Source of the DNA: Sphingomonas tagetis
Lineage (GTDB): Bacteria; Pseudomonadota; Alphaproteobacteria; Sphingomonadales; Sphingomonadaceae
DNA length: 64,000 nucleotides
Reading direction: 5' to 3'
Assembly (NCBI RefSeq): GCF_024211275.1
Contig: NZ_JAMLDX010000020.1
Location: forward strand, 1-64,000
Part shown: piece after piece, positions 9,075 through 17,534 of the stretch
How positions within the stretch are numbered: the first letter of the stretch is position 1
Layout: each line of letters starts with the position of its first letter
Program-made: the position numbers and the translations under genes
Notes under the pieces: generated by a model
Databases searched by the model: none
The model's input: the letters and a program-made list of their open reading frames with translations, nothing else
What the model was told of the DNA's origin: nothing

Positions 9075-10931
9075 ATGAAGACTGTCGTTTCACTGATCGC
9101 GCTCGCCGCATCCGCGCCCGCGCCCGCGCTCGCCCAGACCACCCAGGCCGAGGACGACACGATCGTCGTCACCGGCGCCGGCATCGAACAGCCGCGCGAC
9201 GAGGCGGGTCAGGCGATCACGGTCATCGACGCCCGGACGATCGACACGCGCCAGGCGACCGATGTCGTCGATCTGCTGATCACCACGCCGGGCGTGCGTT
9301 TCAGCCGCAGCGGCACGACCGGATCGGTCACCGGTATGTCGCTGCGCGGCGCCGAGACCACTCAGACGCTCGTCCTGATCGACGGGGTCAAGGTCAACGA
9401 CCCCAGCGGCATCGGCGACGGCTATGATTTCGGCCATCTGCTCACCGGTAATATCCGCCGGATCGAGGTGCTGCGCGGCTCCAACTCGGTCGTGCATGGC
9501 AGCCAGGCCATCGGCGGCGTGGTCAGCGTCACGACTGGCGTACCTGAGGGCGGGTTCGGGGCAGACGCTTCGGCCGAATATGGCTATCGCGACACGCTCA
9601 ACGCCAAGGCCAGCGTGGCGGGCACCGCCGGGCTCGCCTCGGGCAGCGCCGGCCTCGCCTATTTCCGGACCGACGGCATCTCGACCGCGGCGCCCGGCAC
9701 CGAGCGTGACGCCTACAAGAACCTCGCCGCCAATGCCCGACTCAAGCTCGACTTCAGCGACACGCTGAGCCTCGACCTGCGCGGCTATTACATCAATGCC
9801 GACCTCGATTATGACAGCTTCTTCGGCGCGCCCGCCGACAGCGCCGACGTCAGCAAGATCGATCAGGTCGCCGCTTATGCCGGGCTCAACTTCGCGCCCG
9901 ACAGCAGCTTCCACAACCGCGTCGCGGTCACCTGGCTGCGCAACGATCGCGACTATTTCTTCGTGCGCGGCGACATCGCTGACTACGGTTACAGCGGCAC
10001 CAATCTGCGCTTCGAATATCAGGGCGTGCTGACGCCGTTCGAGCAGGCGAAGTTCATCTTCGGCTATGAGCATGAAAAGCCCGATTATGATTTCTTCGGC
10101 TTCGGTTCGACCAGCAGCGCGAAGGCCGACATCGACAGCCTCTATCTGCTCGCGATCGTCAAGCCGCTGCCCGGCCTCGCGCTGACTGGCGGCGTTCGTC
10201 ACGACGACCACAGCCAGTTCGGCGGCGCTGTCACCTTCGGCGCGAACCTCAATTACTCGCCAAATGACGGTGCGACCAATTTGCGCGCCAGCTATGGCGA
10301 GGGGTTCAAGGCGCCGTCGCTCTACCAGCTTTACGACAGCTTCAGCGGCAACGCCGCGCTGCTGCCCGAGCGCTCGCAAAGCTATGACATCGGCATCGAC
10401 CAGCGCTTCGACGCCAATGGCCGCGCGGTGCTTTCGCTCACCGCGTTCCAGCGCGATACCACCGACCAGATCAACTTCAGCAACGTCACCTTCACCTATG
10501 GCAATCTCGACCGCACGCGGGCGAAGGGGGTCGAGGCGACGCTGGCGCTGCAGCCGGTCGAAGCGCTGACCTTCACCGCCGCCTACAGCTATATCGACGC
10601 GCGCGACCGTTCGACCGGCACCGCCAATTTCGGCAAGCGCCTGCCGCGCCGCGCCGAGGATGCGGTCAGCGTCTCGCTCGATTACGAATGGCCGTTCGGC
10701 CTCGCGACCGGCGCGACGGTGACCGTCGTCGGCGACAGCTTCGATAATGCCGCCAATACGCGGCGGCTCGACGGCTATGCGCTGGCCGGCGTGCGCGCGT
10801 CCTTCCCGATCGGCGAGGTGCTCGAGTTGTACGGCCGCATCGACAATCTGTTCGATGCGCAATACGCCACTGCCTATGGCTATGGCACCTTTGGCCGCGC
10901 AGCCTATGGCGGCGTGCGTGTGCGCTTCTGA
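9075..10931 (+). CDS. btuB: TonB-dependent vitamin B12 receptor (BtuB-like)
   Basis: Outer-membrane TonB-dependent receptor of 618 residues. A signal peptide (MKTVVSLIALAAS..., cleavage near ALA-Q20) is followed by a TonB-box-like DTIVVTGAG, a plug domain (VVDLLITTPGVRF, VLRGSNSVVHGSQAIGGVV) and a beta-barrel ending in the typical aromatic C-terminus VRVRF. Length and motifs fit BtuB, and the upstream cobalamin riboswitch makes cobalamin the likely ligand. The start at 9075 was chosen because the signal peptide begins there and GGGGGA lies upstream; an in-frame ATG at 9054 is less likely. No btuCD or cob genes follow on this strand. Confidence 0.93.
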   Translation: MKTVVSLIALAASAPAPALAQTTQAEDDTIVVTGAGIEQPRDEAGQAITVIDARTIDTRQATDVVDLLITTPGVRFSRSGTTGSVTGMSLRGAETTQTLVLIDGVKVNDPSGIGDGYDFGHLLTGNIRRIEVLRGSNSVVHGSQAIGGVVSVTTGVPEGGFGADASAEYGYRDTLNAKASVAGTAGLASGSAGLAYFRTDGISTAAPGTERDAYKNLAANARLKLDFSDTLSLDLRGYYINADLDYDSFFGAPADSADVSKIDQVAAYAGLNFAPDSSFHNRVAVTWLRNDRDYFFVRGDIADYGYSGTNLRFEYQGVLTPFEQAKFIFGYEHEKPDYDFFGFGSTSSAKADIDSLYLLAIVKPLPGLALTGGVRHDDHSQFGGAVTFGANLNYSPNDGATNLRASYGEGFKAPSLYQLYDSFSGNAALLPERSQSYDIGIDQRFDANGRAVLSLTAFQRDTTDQINFSNVTFTYGNLDRTRAKGVEATLALQPVEALTFTAAYSYIDARDRSTGTANFGKRLPRRAEDAVSVSLDYEWPFGLATGATVTVVGDSFDNAANTRRLDGYALAGVRASFPIGEVLELYGRIDNLFDAQYATAYGYGTFGRAAYGGVRVRF

Positions 10932-10940
10932 AGCATGTGT

Positions 10941-10970
10941 GGGAGAGGCGGGCGCTGCGCTCGCCCTCCC
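10941..10970. terminator. Bidirectional hairpin between btuB and plsC
   Basis: An imperfect inverted repeat, GGGAG...CTCCC with an inner GGGCG/CGCTCGCC stem, fills the gap between the convergent genes btuB and plsC. There is no strong T tract. Its position makes a terminator or mRNA 3' stabiliser likely for both genes. Confidence 0.5.
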
Positions 10971-11831
10971 TCAATCCGCGGGCGGTGCCCCGGCGTAATT
11001 GACCGGCGCCACGGCGAATTCGAACGGCCGCAACGGCCCGCCGAGCGCCGTGACGAGCGCTTCTTCGATCCGCCGCCGGCTCTCCGCCGCGATCGCCTTG
11101 CGCCCGGGAAAGTCACGCGGATCGAACGGTTCCAGAAAGCTGATCCTCAGCGGAAAATGCGGCCTTCTCGACAGGATGCGTAGGGCATTGTTCAGTCCGC
11201 CTTCCTCGCCGACCCAGCCGATCTCCTCCGATGCTGCGCCGTAATCGAGCAGCACCGGCTGCACCATCACGCCCGGTGGCGGCGGTTCGAGCACGCGCAG
11301 CATTGGCGTCTTGAACGGCAGCAGCGACTTGCCGTCGGTGGTCGTGCCTTCGGGAAACACCGTGATCGCCCAATTTTCGGCGAGCGCATCCCTCAACTCG
11401 TTGATTTGCTGGGCAACACCCATGCGGTTTTCGCGCTTCACATAGACGGTGCGGTTGAGCCCGGCGAGCCAGCCGATGACCGGCGACGCACCGATCTCCG
11501 CCTTGGCGACGAACGCCGTCCCGCTCGCTCCGCCGAGCGCGAGAATGTCGATCCACGACAGATGGTTGGAGACGTAGAAGACATCGCGCCGCAGCGGCGT
11601 CCCCACCACCTCGACCCGCGCGCCCGCGATCCGCGCCGCCCGACCGAGGAACCAGCGCGGCCAGGGCGAGGGCAGGCGCAACAGCCGCCACAAATAATGC
11701 ATCGGCACATGGGTCAGCACCGCAAGCAGCAGCAGGCCCACGCGGCGCCAGAACCGGAATGTCTCCGCCGGCGTCAGCTCGGTCTTCTCGCCGAGCGCGG
11801 CGGCGCGGCGCCGGGGATCGACGCCGTGCAA
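10971..11831 (-). CDS. plsC: 1-acyl-sn-glycerol-3-phosphate acyltransferase
   Basis: Membrane-associated enzyme that acylates lysophosphatidic acid to phosphatidic acid in phospholipid synthesis. An N-terminal hydrophobic helix (VGLLLLAVLTHVPMHYLW) precedes the catalytic NHLSWID box (HX4D) and the FPEGTTTDG substrate-binding motif, both standard for PlsC. The 286-residue reading uses a TTG start only 3 bases after the fur stop; no other in-frame ATG occurs before the helix. It is the last gene of the minus-strand cluster that begins near 15.3 kb and is probably translated from a shared message with fur. Confidence 0.9.
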   Translation of the reverse strand: MHGVDPRRRAAALGEKTELTPAETFRFWRRVGLLLLAVLTHVPMHYLWRLLRLPSPWPRWFLGRAARIAGARVEVVGTPLRRDVFYVSNHLSWIDILALGGASGTAFVAKAEIGASPVIGWLAGLNRTVYVKRENRMGVAQQINELRDALAENWAITVFPEGTTTDGKSLLPFKTPMLRVLEPPPPGVMVQPVLLDYGAASEEIGWVGEEGGLNNALRILSRRPHFPLRISFLEPFDPRDFPGRKAIAAESRRRIEEALVTALGGPLRPFEFAVAPVNYAGAPPAD

Positions 11832-11834
11832 GCG

Positions 11835-12257
11835 TTAGTTCTTTCGCTCCAGCGCGACGCCGTAGAGCTCCATGCGGTGATCGACCAGCCGGAAGCCAAG
11901 CCGCTCGGCGATCTGCTTCTGCAATTGCTCAAGCTCGGGATCGACGAACTCGATGACCTTGCCGGACTCGACGTCGATCAGGTGATCGTGATGCGCTTCG
12001 GGCGCGGGCTCGTAGCGTGCACGGCCATCGCCGAAATCATGCCGGTCGAGGATGCCCGCCTCTTCGAACAGCCGAACGGTGCGATAGACCGTGGCGATCG
12101 AGATGCCCGGATCGATCGCCGAGGCGCGGGCATAGACCTTCTCGACATCGGGATGGTCATCGGCGTCGGACAGGACGCGCGCGATCACCTTGCGCTGCTC
12201 GGTGATGCGCAGGCCCTTTTCATGACAAAGGGCTTCGAGATCGATCTTGTGAGGCAT
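11835..12257 (-). CDS. fur: Ferric uptake regulator family protein (Fur)
   Basis: A 140-residue winged-helix metal-dependent repressor. The DNA-binding half contains GLRITEQRKVIARVL and SIATVYRTVRLFEEAG; the metal-binding half contains HHDHLI (H89, H90, H92) and H127. The CxxC structural-zinc motif of the E. coli protein is replaced by DVES, as in many alphaproteobacterial Fur proteins. The start at 12257 gives the usual length; an upstream extension to 12497 would run through the palindromic repeat and is unlikely. It presumably controls iron homeostasis genes. Irr or Zur roles cannot be fully excluded, but the sequence looks most like Fur. Confidence 0.92.
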   Translation of the reverse strand: MPHKIDLEALCHEKGLRITEQRKVIARVLSDADDHPDVEKVYARASAIDPGISIATVYRTVRLFEEAGILDRHDFGDGRARYEPAPEAHHDHLIDVESGKVIEFVDPELEQLQKQIAERLGFRLVDHRMELYGVALERKN

Positions 12258-12363
12258 GGCGCCGATGTAGCGGCAATATGAGCGCGGGAAAAGGACCAGA
12301 AATGTGAAACGCCGGCCCGGGCGGGTAGCCCAGACCGGTGTTCTTGTTAAGGTCGCGGTGCCA

Positions 12364-12432
12364 GCCCGCTCCCCCACCCGGCCACCCATTCCAGAATCTC
12401 CTGCCGACGGGTGGCCGGGTGGGGGAGCGGGC
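12364..12432. repeat. Long palindromic intergenic repeat, copy 2
   Basis: Inverted repeat with perfect 24-base arms (12364-12387 and 12409-12432) and a 21-base loop containing CTGCCG. It shares the 20-base arm core with the copy at 8498-8579. It lies in the 261-base gap between the MucR-like gene and fur, where nothing else was recognised. Confidence 0.85.
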
Positions 12433-12518
12433 GGAGCAGCCCAAGGCTCTGGCGATGCAAAGCATCGACGGACAGGCTGCGAAGGGCGGCACCGCACGCG
12501 CCGCGAGGCGCGTCGAGA

Positions 12519-12935
12519 TCAGCGCTTGCGGCGCTTGGTCCCCAGGCCGATCTTCTTGGCCAGGCTGCGGCGCTGCTCGGCATAATTGGGGGCGACCATC
12601 GGATAGTCGGCCGGCAGATTCCACTTGGCGCGATACTGGTCGGGGGTCATCTGATAGTGAGTCATCAGATGCCGCTTGAGCATCTTGAGCTTCTTTCCGT
12701 CTTCCAGACAGACGATATAGTCGGGCTTGATCGAAGAACGCACCGAAACCGCCGGTTCCTGCTTCTTGACTTCAGGTTCCGGCGCCTTCGCGCCAAGAAT
12801 CGCCAGCGCGCCATGAACGTTGGAGATCAGCAGCGGGAGATCGGATACCGCCACGCTGTTGTTGCTGACATGCGCGGCGACAATGTCCGCGGTCAGCGTG
12901 ACCAGCGTTTCATGCAGGTCGTTCTGCGGGTCCAT
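12519..12935 (-). CDS. MucR/Ros-family zinc-finger transcriptional regulator
   Basis: A 138-residue protein of the Ros/MucR family, prokaryotic zinc-finger proteins that act as global regulators and DNA-organising factors in alphaproteobacteria. The helical N-terminal oligomerisation part (LVTLTADIVAAHVSNN, ISNVHGALA) is followed by the finger with C76, D79, H89 and H93 in CLEDG...KRHLMTHYQMT, and by the conserved YRAKWNLPADYPMVAPNYAEQR segment. The basic tail GTKRRKR ends the protein. It sits between rimI and fur in the same orientation, the usual sphingomonad order. Confidence 0.93.
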   Translation of the reverse strand: MDPQNDLHETLVTLTADIVAAHVSNNSVAVSDLPLLISNVHGALAILGAKAPEPEVKKQEPAVSVRSSIKPDYIVCLEDGKKLKMLKRHLMTHYQMTPDQYRAKWNLPADYPMVAPNYAEQRRSLAKKIGLGTKRRKR

Positions 12936-13044
12936 GATGATCCTTTCGAATGAAGTCGCGGCGAAAGACTACTGGCCGCATTTTCAGCGCTATCGGACCG
13001 GCAGCAGTGAATTGCAAGATGCGCCCGATGCATTTCGGCGCAAG

Positions 13045-13521
13045 TTAACCAATCGATCTCGAAAAAGTGTGGGCATCAAACAGCTTGCCGTCTTTTCCAC
13101 GATAGTAATCGCGCCGCTCGCCGACCTTGTCGAAACCTTCGCTGCGATATAGCCGTATCGCTTCATTGTTGGCCCGAACCTCGAGATGAAGCGTCGTCGC
13201 GCCGCGTTCGCGTGCATCGGTCATGATCGAACGCAGCAGCGCGGTGCCGACGCCGCGCCGCCGCAGCGCCGGCCGGATCGCCAGCAGCAGCAGTTCCGCC
13301 TCGTTTGCAACGGTCCGGGCGAGCGCGAAGCCGGCTGGCTTCGCACCACACCAGGCGATGCTGAACCACACGCCGGGCAGCGCCATCATGCCGAGGCACT
13401 GGCTGGGGGTCCATGCCTCGCCAAAGCGCGGATCGAACGCCTCGCCGATGATCGCGTTCACCGTGCCGAGATCGGCCGGGCCGCCATGGACGATCTCGAT
13501 CAGCTGCGGCGCGCTGCTCAT
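13045..13521 (-). CDS. rimI: Ribosomal-protein-alanine N-acetyltransferase (GNAT)
   Basis: A 158-residue GNAT acetyltransferase. The acetyl-CoA binding segment is RPALRRRGVGTALL, and the C-terminal LHLEVRANNEAIRLYRSEGFDKVGERRDYY is the RimI-type signature. The classic member acetylates the N-terminal alanine of ribosomal protein S18. Its ATG overlaps the tsaB stop (TGATG), so the two are probably translationally coupled; the tsaB-rimI pair is conserved across many bacteria, which supports the assignment. Confidence 0.92.
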   Translation of the reverse strand: MSSAPQLIEIVHGGPADLGTVNAIIGEAFDPRFGEAWTPSQCLGMMALPGVWFSIAWCGAKPAGFALARTVANEAELLLLAIRPALRRRGVGTALLRSIMTDARERGATTLHLEVRANNEAIRLYRSEGFDKVGERRDYYRGKDGKLFDAHTFSRSIG

Positions 13522-14138
13522 CAGGCCAGCGGCTTGGCGTCGGGCGCGCGACCATAGATTGGCCGCGCGGGCAGGCCGGTTCGTTCCGGCCGCAGCAATA
13601 GGGCGTCCGCGGCGCGCGGCAGCGCCTCGCGCAAGTCGAGTGACGGATCAAGCGCAGCCAGATGGCGGACGCCATTGCCGACCGCGACGCGGCCGCCCAG
13701 CGCCGCCAGCGCCGCACCTGGCTTGAGCGAGGCGAAGGCGGCGTCATCGCCGGGCTGGCGCGTGAATGCCTGCATAAAGACCTCACCATGTCCGCCTTCG
13801 AGCACGACCGCAAGATCGGCGAGCGCGGGATCGGCGGCGAACGCGGCGGCGGCGACCAGCTGGAGCGACGAGAACCCGGTTGCCTCCGCATTCCAGCCGA
13901 GCGCCAGCCCGCGCGCCGCGGCGATGCCGACGCGGATGCCGGTGAAGCTGCCCGGGCCGCAATCGACGAGGATGCGCTCGGCACGCCCCCCGCCAGGCAG
14001 CTCGGCGATCATCGGGATGAGCCGTTCGGCATGGCCGCGCTGGACCACCTCATGGCGCTCGGCGATGACCGTACCGCCCTCGATCAGTGCGACCGAACAG
14101 GCCGCTGCGGCGGTTTCGATAACCAGATTGCGCGGCAC
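13521..14138 (-). CDS. tsaB: tRNA threonylcarbamoyladenosine synthesis protein TsaB
   Basis: A 205-residue actin-fold protein that with TsaD and TsaE transfers the threonylcarbamoyl group to A37 of ANN-reading tRNAs. It shows the N-terminal VIETAAAACSVAL strand and the diagnostic GPGSFTGIRVGIAAARGLALG segment. The GTG at 14138 was chosen because it lies right after the stop of the upstream nitroreductase gene (1 base between) and starts at the conserved NLVIETA motif. It lies immediately before rimI with a TGATG overlap. Confidence 0.93.
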   Translation of the reverse strand: MPRNLVIETAAAACSVALIEGGTVIAERHEVVQRGHAERLIPMIAELPGGGRAERILVDCGPGSFTGIRVGIAAARGLALGWNAEATGFSSLQLVAAAAFAADPALADLAVVLEGGHGEVFMQAFTRQPGDDAAFASLKPGAALAALGGRVAVGNGVRHLAALDPSLDLREALPRAADALLLRPERTGLPARPIYGRAPDAKPLA

Positions 14139-14139
14139 G

Positions 14140-14730
14140 TCAGCCAATCGTGTTGAACTGCTCGAATTCGGGCCGCGGCAGCCGGCCGAAGATGCTGGCC
14201 GGATCGCCGACGCCAAGCGTCGCGATGAAATTGGACTTCACGTTGGGCGTGTCCGCAAAGAAGGCGGCGTCCACCTTGGCGTTGTCGAACCCCGACATCG
14301 GTCCGGTGTCGAAGCCGAGTGCGCGCGCTGCGATGATGAAATAGGCGCCCTGCAGCGAGGAATTGCGGAACGCCGAGACTTCGCGGCCCGCCGGATCGGC
14401 GAACCACGGCCGTGCATCGACGTGCGGAAACAGCTGCGGCAGATGCTCGTGAAACTCGCGGTCCATGCCGATGATCACGGCTGCGGGCGCTGCGCGAATC
14501 TTGGGCGCGTTGCTCCCCGACGCCTGCTCGGCGAGTTTGTCTTTCGCCGCCTGGCTCAGGCACCAGACGAAGCGCGCGGGCTGCTGGTTGGTCGCGGTCG
14601 GCCCCATCTTGAGCAGGTCATAGATGGCGCGGATGTCCGCCTCGGTCACCGGCGCGTCGGTATAACCGTTATAGCTGCGCGCGGTGCGGAAGATCGTGTC
14701 GAGGCCGGCCTCGTCGAGCGGCTGACCCAT
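14140..14730 (-). CDS. Nitroreductase-family protein, malonic semialdehyde reductase (RutE)-like
   Basis: A 196-residue FMN-dependent nitroreductase-fold protein. The ARSYNGYTDAPVT start, KMGPTATNQQPARFVW flavin-contact segment and SSLQGAYFIIAARALGFDTGPMSGFD region match the RutE/HadB subgroup annotated as malonic semialdehyde reductase. No other rut genes are near, so the name describes similarity, not a demonstrated role in pyrimidine breakdown. Its ATG overlaps the stop of the NfuA-like gene upstream. A second member of the same subgroup lies at 48078-48701. Confidence 0.85.
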   Translation of the reverse strand: MGQPLDEAGLDTIFRTARSYNGYTDAPVTEADIRAIYDLLKMGPTATNQQPARFVWCLSQAAKDKLAEQASGSNAPKIRAAPAAVIIGMDREFHEHLPQLFPHVDARPWFADPAGREVSAFRNSSLQGAYFIIAARALGFDTGPMSGFDNAKVDAAFFADTPNVKSNFIATLGVGDPASIFGRLPRPEFEQFNTIG

Positions 14731-15302
14731 CAGACCGCCCGCACCTCGGTGACTTCGGGGACGTAATATTTGAGCAATTGCTCGATCCCGTTCTTGAGCG
14801 TCGCGGTCGAGGAGGGGCAGCCCGAGCAGGCGCCCTGCATCTGGAGATAGACCTTGCCCTTGTCGAACCCGCGATAAATGATGTCGCCGCCGTCATTTGC
14901 GACGGCCGGGCGCACGCGCGTCTCGATCAGCTCCTTGATCTGCGCGACGATATCGGCGTCCTCGGGATCGTCGGTAAAGCCTGCGTCATCGGCCGGAACC
15001 GAGAAGGCGGCGCTGCCCTGACGGAACAGCGGCATGTTCGCGCTGAAATGATCGAGCAGGATGCCGAGCACATCGGGCTTGAGCCCGTGCCACTCGACCC
15101 CGGGGCCGGCGGTGACCGAGATGAAATCGCGCCCGAAGAACACGCCGGTCACATCGCCCAGCCCGAACAGCGCCTCGGCGAGCGGCGAGGCCTCGGCCTC
15201 TTCCGGGGTCGCGAAATCGCGCGTGCCGGTGTCCATCACGGCCTGGCCGGGCAGGAATTTGAGTGTTGCCGGATTCGGCGTGGTTTCGGTTTCGATCAGC
15301 AT
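14730..15302 (-). CDS. NifU-domain Fe-S cluster scaffold/carrier protein (NfuA-like)
   Basis: A 190-residue protein with an N-terminal Nfu_N domain (TETTPNPATLKFLPG, AEALFGLGDVTGVFFGRDFISVT) and a C-terminal NifU-like domain with the cluster-binding CSGC (C159, C162) followed by SSTATLKNGIEQLLKYYVPEV. Such proteins carry and insert Fe-S clusters into target enzymes. The start at 15302 was chosen because the conserved MLIETETTPNP begins there; the in-frame extension to 15356 is not conserved in the family. First gene of the minus-strand cluster running to plsC. Confidence 0.93.
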   Translation of the reverse strand: MLIETETTPNPATLKFLPGQAVMDTGTRDFATPEEAEASPLAEALFGLGDVTGVFFGRDFISVTAGPGVEWHGLKPDVLGILLDHFSANMPLFRQGSAAFSVPADDAGFTDDPEDADIVAQIKELIETRVRPAVANDGGDIIYRGFDKGKVYLQMQGACSGCPSSTATLKNGIEQLLKYYVPEVTEVRAV

Positions 15303-15421
15303 GGCTCCCATTTGGGGGCAAAGCCGCGCCGCATCAAGCGAGCGGCGGGAAACCAATCATTGCCGCCGCACGACTGAAACTGTCGGATGCGCGTCCGTGG
15401 CGCGTGCGGCAAGCATCGGTG

Positions 15422-16654
15422 ATGCTCGGACTCCTCCTTGCCGCGGCCGTCGCAATGGCGGCGCCCCAGTCTGACTGGGACCGCGACCGCGACCGCGCCG
15501 ATGCCGGGGCGCTCGCAGTCCTGGCGAAAGGGTGCGATCTCGATTTCGACGTCGGCGTCACGCGCGGGATCAACTATCGTCATGACATCGGCCGCTATCT
15601 GCGCGCGATGCTCAAGGACCCGCCGGCCTGTCCCGGCCTCGCGCAACGCGCCGCGCGCTTCGTGATCGACTCGGTCGGTGCGCCCGAACGCGCCGATGTC
15701 GATATCGAGATGCTGGCGCGCGCCCGCGACCTCGTTCGCGACGGGCGGCTGGTGCGTGCCGACCGGGCGCTCGACCTGCGCTATTCGCGAATCCTGTGGC
15801 TGTTCGAGGCGGTGCAGGCACGTGCCGACTGGCCCGTCGCCGAATGGCGGCGTTGGGCCGAGAGTCCCGAAGCCATCGCGCTGCTCGCCGCGCGCAACGA
15901 CATGGCCAAGTTCCGCAGCGAGCGATCATTGCAGCTCGAAGCCGAACTCAGGTTGCGCCGCGACCTGCCCGCCTATGATCCGCAGCGTGCGGTGAAGCTG
16001 ATCGGCGACCCGCGGCTGAGCGGTGAGCTTGCCGTCGCCGAACGAATTGCCGCCTTGTGGTCCGACGGCGTGCATCTGCCACGCGATCTCCGCGCGGCGG
16101 CGATGCCGTTCCGCTACGGTGCGACGCTCGACAGCCCCTATGGCGTCGGCCACCGCCTCGGCTTGCTGAAGATCGCGCGGCTCGCCGCCGCCGCGGCGCG
16201 AACGCCCGCCGACCGCGCGCTCGCGCTCAACCTGCTGTTCGGCGCAGCGCTGGGCGGCGACACGGAGGTCGTGGCGGAACGCGACGCGTTGCTCGCCAGG
16301 CTGGGCCGCATCCCTTCGGTTGCATTGGCGCCGGACGAAGCCGAACGGATCGGCCGCGCGATCGACAGCGATTATGCCTGGGCGCTCGGCACCAGCGGGG
16401 CGGAAAAGCCCGGCCGCGACCGCACGATCGGATTGCGTGCGCTGATCGGCCCCGATGGCCGCGTCGCGATGGTCAGGGTCGCCAGAAGCTGCGGCGTGGC
16501 CGAGCGCGATCGCCGCGTGGTCGCGATCTGGTTCCAGTACGGGCCGCGCATCGACCTGTCCGCCACCGCGCGCGGGCGCTTCGTGTGGGTCGATCTGCCG
16601 CCGATCGATCCCGAACTCACCACTTGGGACGCCTATCAGCGCTGGAACAAATGA
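15422..16654 (+). CDS. Secreted hypothetical protein, conserved type
   Basis: A protein of about 410 residues with a probable signal peptide (MLGLLLAAAVAMAAP) and no further membrane segments. It is rich in alanine, arginine and aspartate and probably helical (many ARAARTPADRALALNLL-type stretches, possibly Sel1/TPR-like solenoid). A C-terminal part, TIGLRALIGPDGRVAMVRVARSCGVAERDR, resembles the beta-rich end of TonB-like or energy-transducer proteins, but no TonB assignment is safe. The start is uncertain: GTG at 15419 and ATG at 15422 are adjacent, and the frame stays open upstream to 15263. Function unknown. Confidence 0.7.
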   Translation: MLGLLLAAAVAMAAPQSDWDRDRDRADAGALAVLAKGCDLDFDVGVTRGINYRHDIGRYLRAMLKDPPACPGLAQRAARFVIDSVGAPERADVDIEMLARARDLVRDGRLVRADRALDLRYSRILWLFEAVQARADWPVAEWRRWAESPEAIALLAARNDMAKFRSERSLQLEAELRLRRDLPAYDPQRAVKLIGDPRLSGELAVAERIAALWSDGVHLPRDLRAAAMPFRYGATLDSPYGVGHRLGLLKIARLAAAAARTPADRALALNLLFGAALGGDTEVVAERDALLARLGRIPSVALAPDEAERIGRAIDSDYAWALGTSGAEKPGRDRTIGLRALIGPDGRVAMVRVARSCGVAERDRRVVAIWFQYGPRIDLSATARGRFVWVDLPPIDPELTTWDAYQRWNK

Positions 16655-16735
16655 AGCTGCGCCGCGCGCTTCCCTTTTCGCTACAGGAAGCGTAAGGCAC
16701 CGCGTCAATTTTACGATACGTACCAAGAGGTTTGT

Positions 16736-16954
16736 TTGGCCAAGGAAGAACTGCTTGAAATGCGCGGCCGCGTGGTGGAGCTCCTCCCCAACGCGATGTT
16801 CCGCGTCCGGCTCGAGAATGAGCACGAGATTCTCGGCCACACCGCCGGCAAGATGCGCAAGAACCGCATCCGGGTGCTGGTGGGCGACGAGGTGCTCGTC
16901 GAACTCACGCCCTACGATCTGACCAAGGGCCGCATCACCTATCGCTTCAAGTAA
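16736..16954 (+). CDS. infA: Translation initiation factor IF-1
   Basis: A 72-residue OB-fold protein that binds the ribosomal A site during initiation. The sequence AKEELLEMRGRVVELLPNAMFRV...ILGHTAGKMRKNRIRVLVGDEV...LTKGRITYRFK is a full-length IF-1. The start codon is TTG at 16736 with AAGAGG five bases upstream (16725-16730). It leads the infA-maf-RNase-yacG-tRNA-Phe group. Confidence 0.98.
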   Translation: MAKEELLEMRGRVVELLPNAMFRVRLENEHEILGHTAGKMRKNRIRVLVGDEVLVELTPYDLTKGRITYRFK

Positions 16955-16964
16955 CGGCCGGGCC

Positions 16965-17534
16965 ATGCGGCTCGTCCTTGCCTCCACTTCGCCGCGCCGC
17001 CGCGATCTGCTGGCGCGGATCGGCGTCACGCCCGATCGCATCGCCGCGCCTGAAATCGACGAGGCCCCGCGCAAAGGCGAGCTGCCGCGCGTCTATGTCC
17101 AGCGCATCGCACTCGGCAAGGCGCAGGCGGTCGAGCGCGCCGATGACGAAATCATATTGGCCGGCGACACGACGATCGCGGTTGGCCGCCGCATCCTCGG
17201 CAAGCCCGATGACGAGGCCGATCTGCGGCGGATGCTGGCGCTGCTGTCGGGACGGCGGCATCGCTGCCTGTCCGCGGTCTGTCTGATCGGCCTCGACGGC
17301 AAGGCGCGACTGCGGCTCAGCGATACCGTCGTCGCGTTCAAGCGGCTGACCGAGGCCGAGATCGACCTGCATGTCGCGAGCGGCGAAGGCATGGGCAAGG
17401 CTGGCGGCTATGCCATTCAGGGCCGCGCCGAGGCATTCGTCCGCTTCCTCTCGGGCAGTCATTCGGGCGTCGTCGGGCTGCCGGTGTTCGAGACCCGCGC
17501 GCTGCTCGAAAGCGCCGGATATCAGCTTGGCTGA
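16965..17534 (+). CDS. maf: Maf-family nucleoside triphosphate pyrophosphatase
   Basis: A 189-residue Maf protein that hydrolyses non-canonical or pyrimidine nucleoside triphosphates, limiting misincorporation. The signature N-terminus LVLASTSPRRRDLL, the catalytic GDTTIAVGRRILGKP segment and the SGSHSGVVGLPVFETRALL end are present. It follows infA by 10 bases and overlaps the start of the RNase gene by 8 bases, so translation is likely coupled. Confidence 0.93.
   Translation: MRLVLASTSPRRRDLLARIGVTPDRIAAPEIDEAPRKGELPRVYVQRIALGKAQAVERADDEIILAGDTTIAVGRRILGKPDDEADLRRMLALLSGRRHRCLSAVCLIGLDGKARLRLSDTVVAFKRLTEAEIDLHVASGEGMGKAGGYAIQGRAEAFVRFLSGSHSGVVGLPVFETRALLESAGYQLG

Noticed and set aside
9090..10862. 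590-codon minus-strand frame opposite btuB
   Set aside because: No motif and no start context; the plus strand encodes a complete TonB receptor preceded by a riboswitch.
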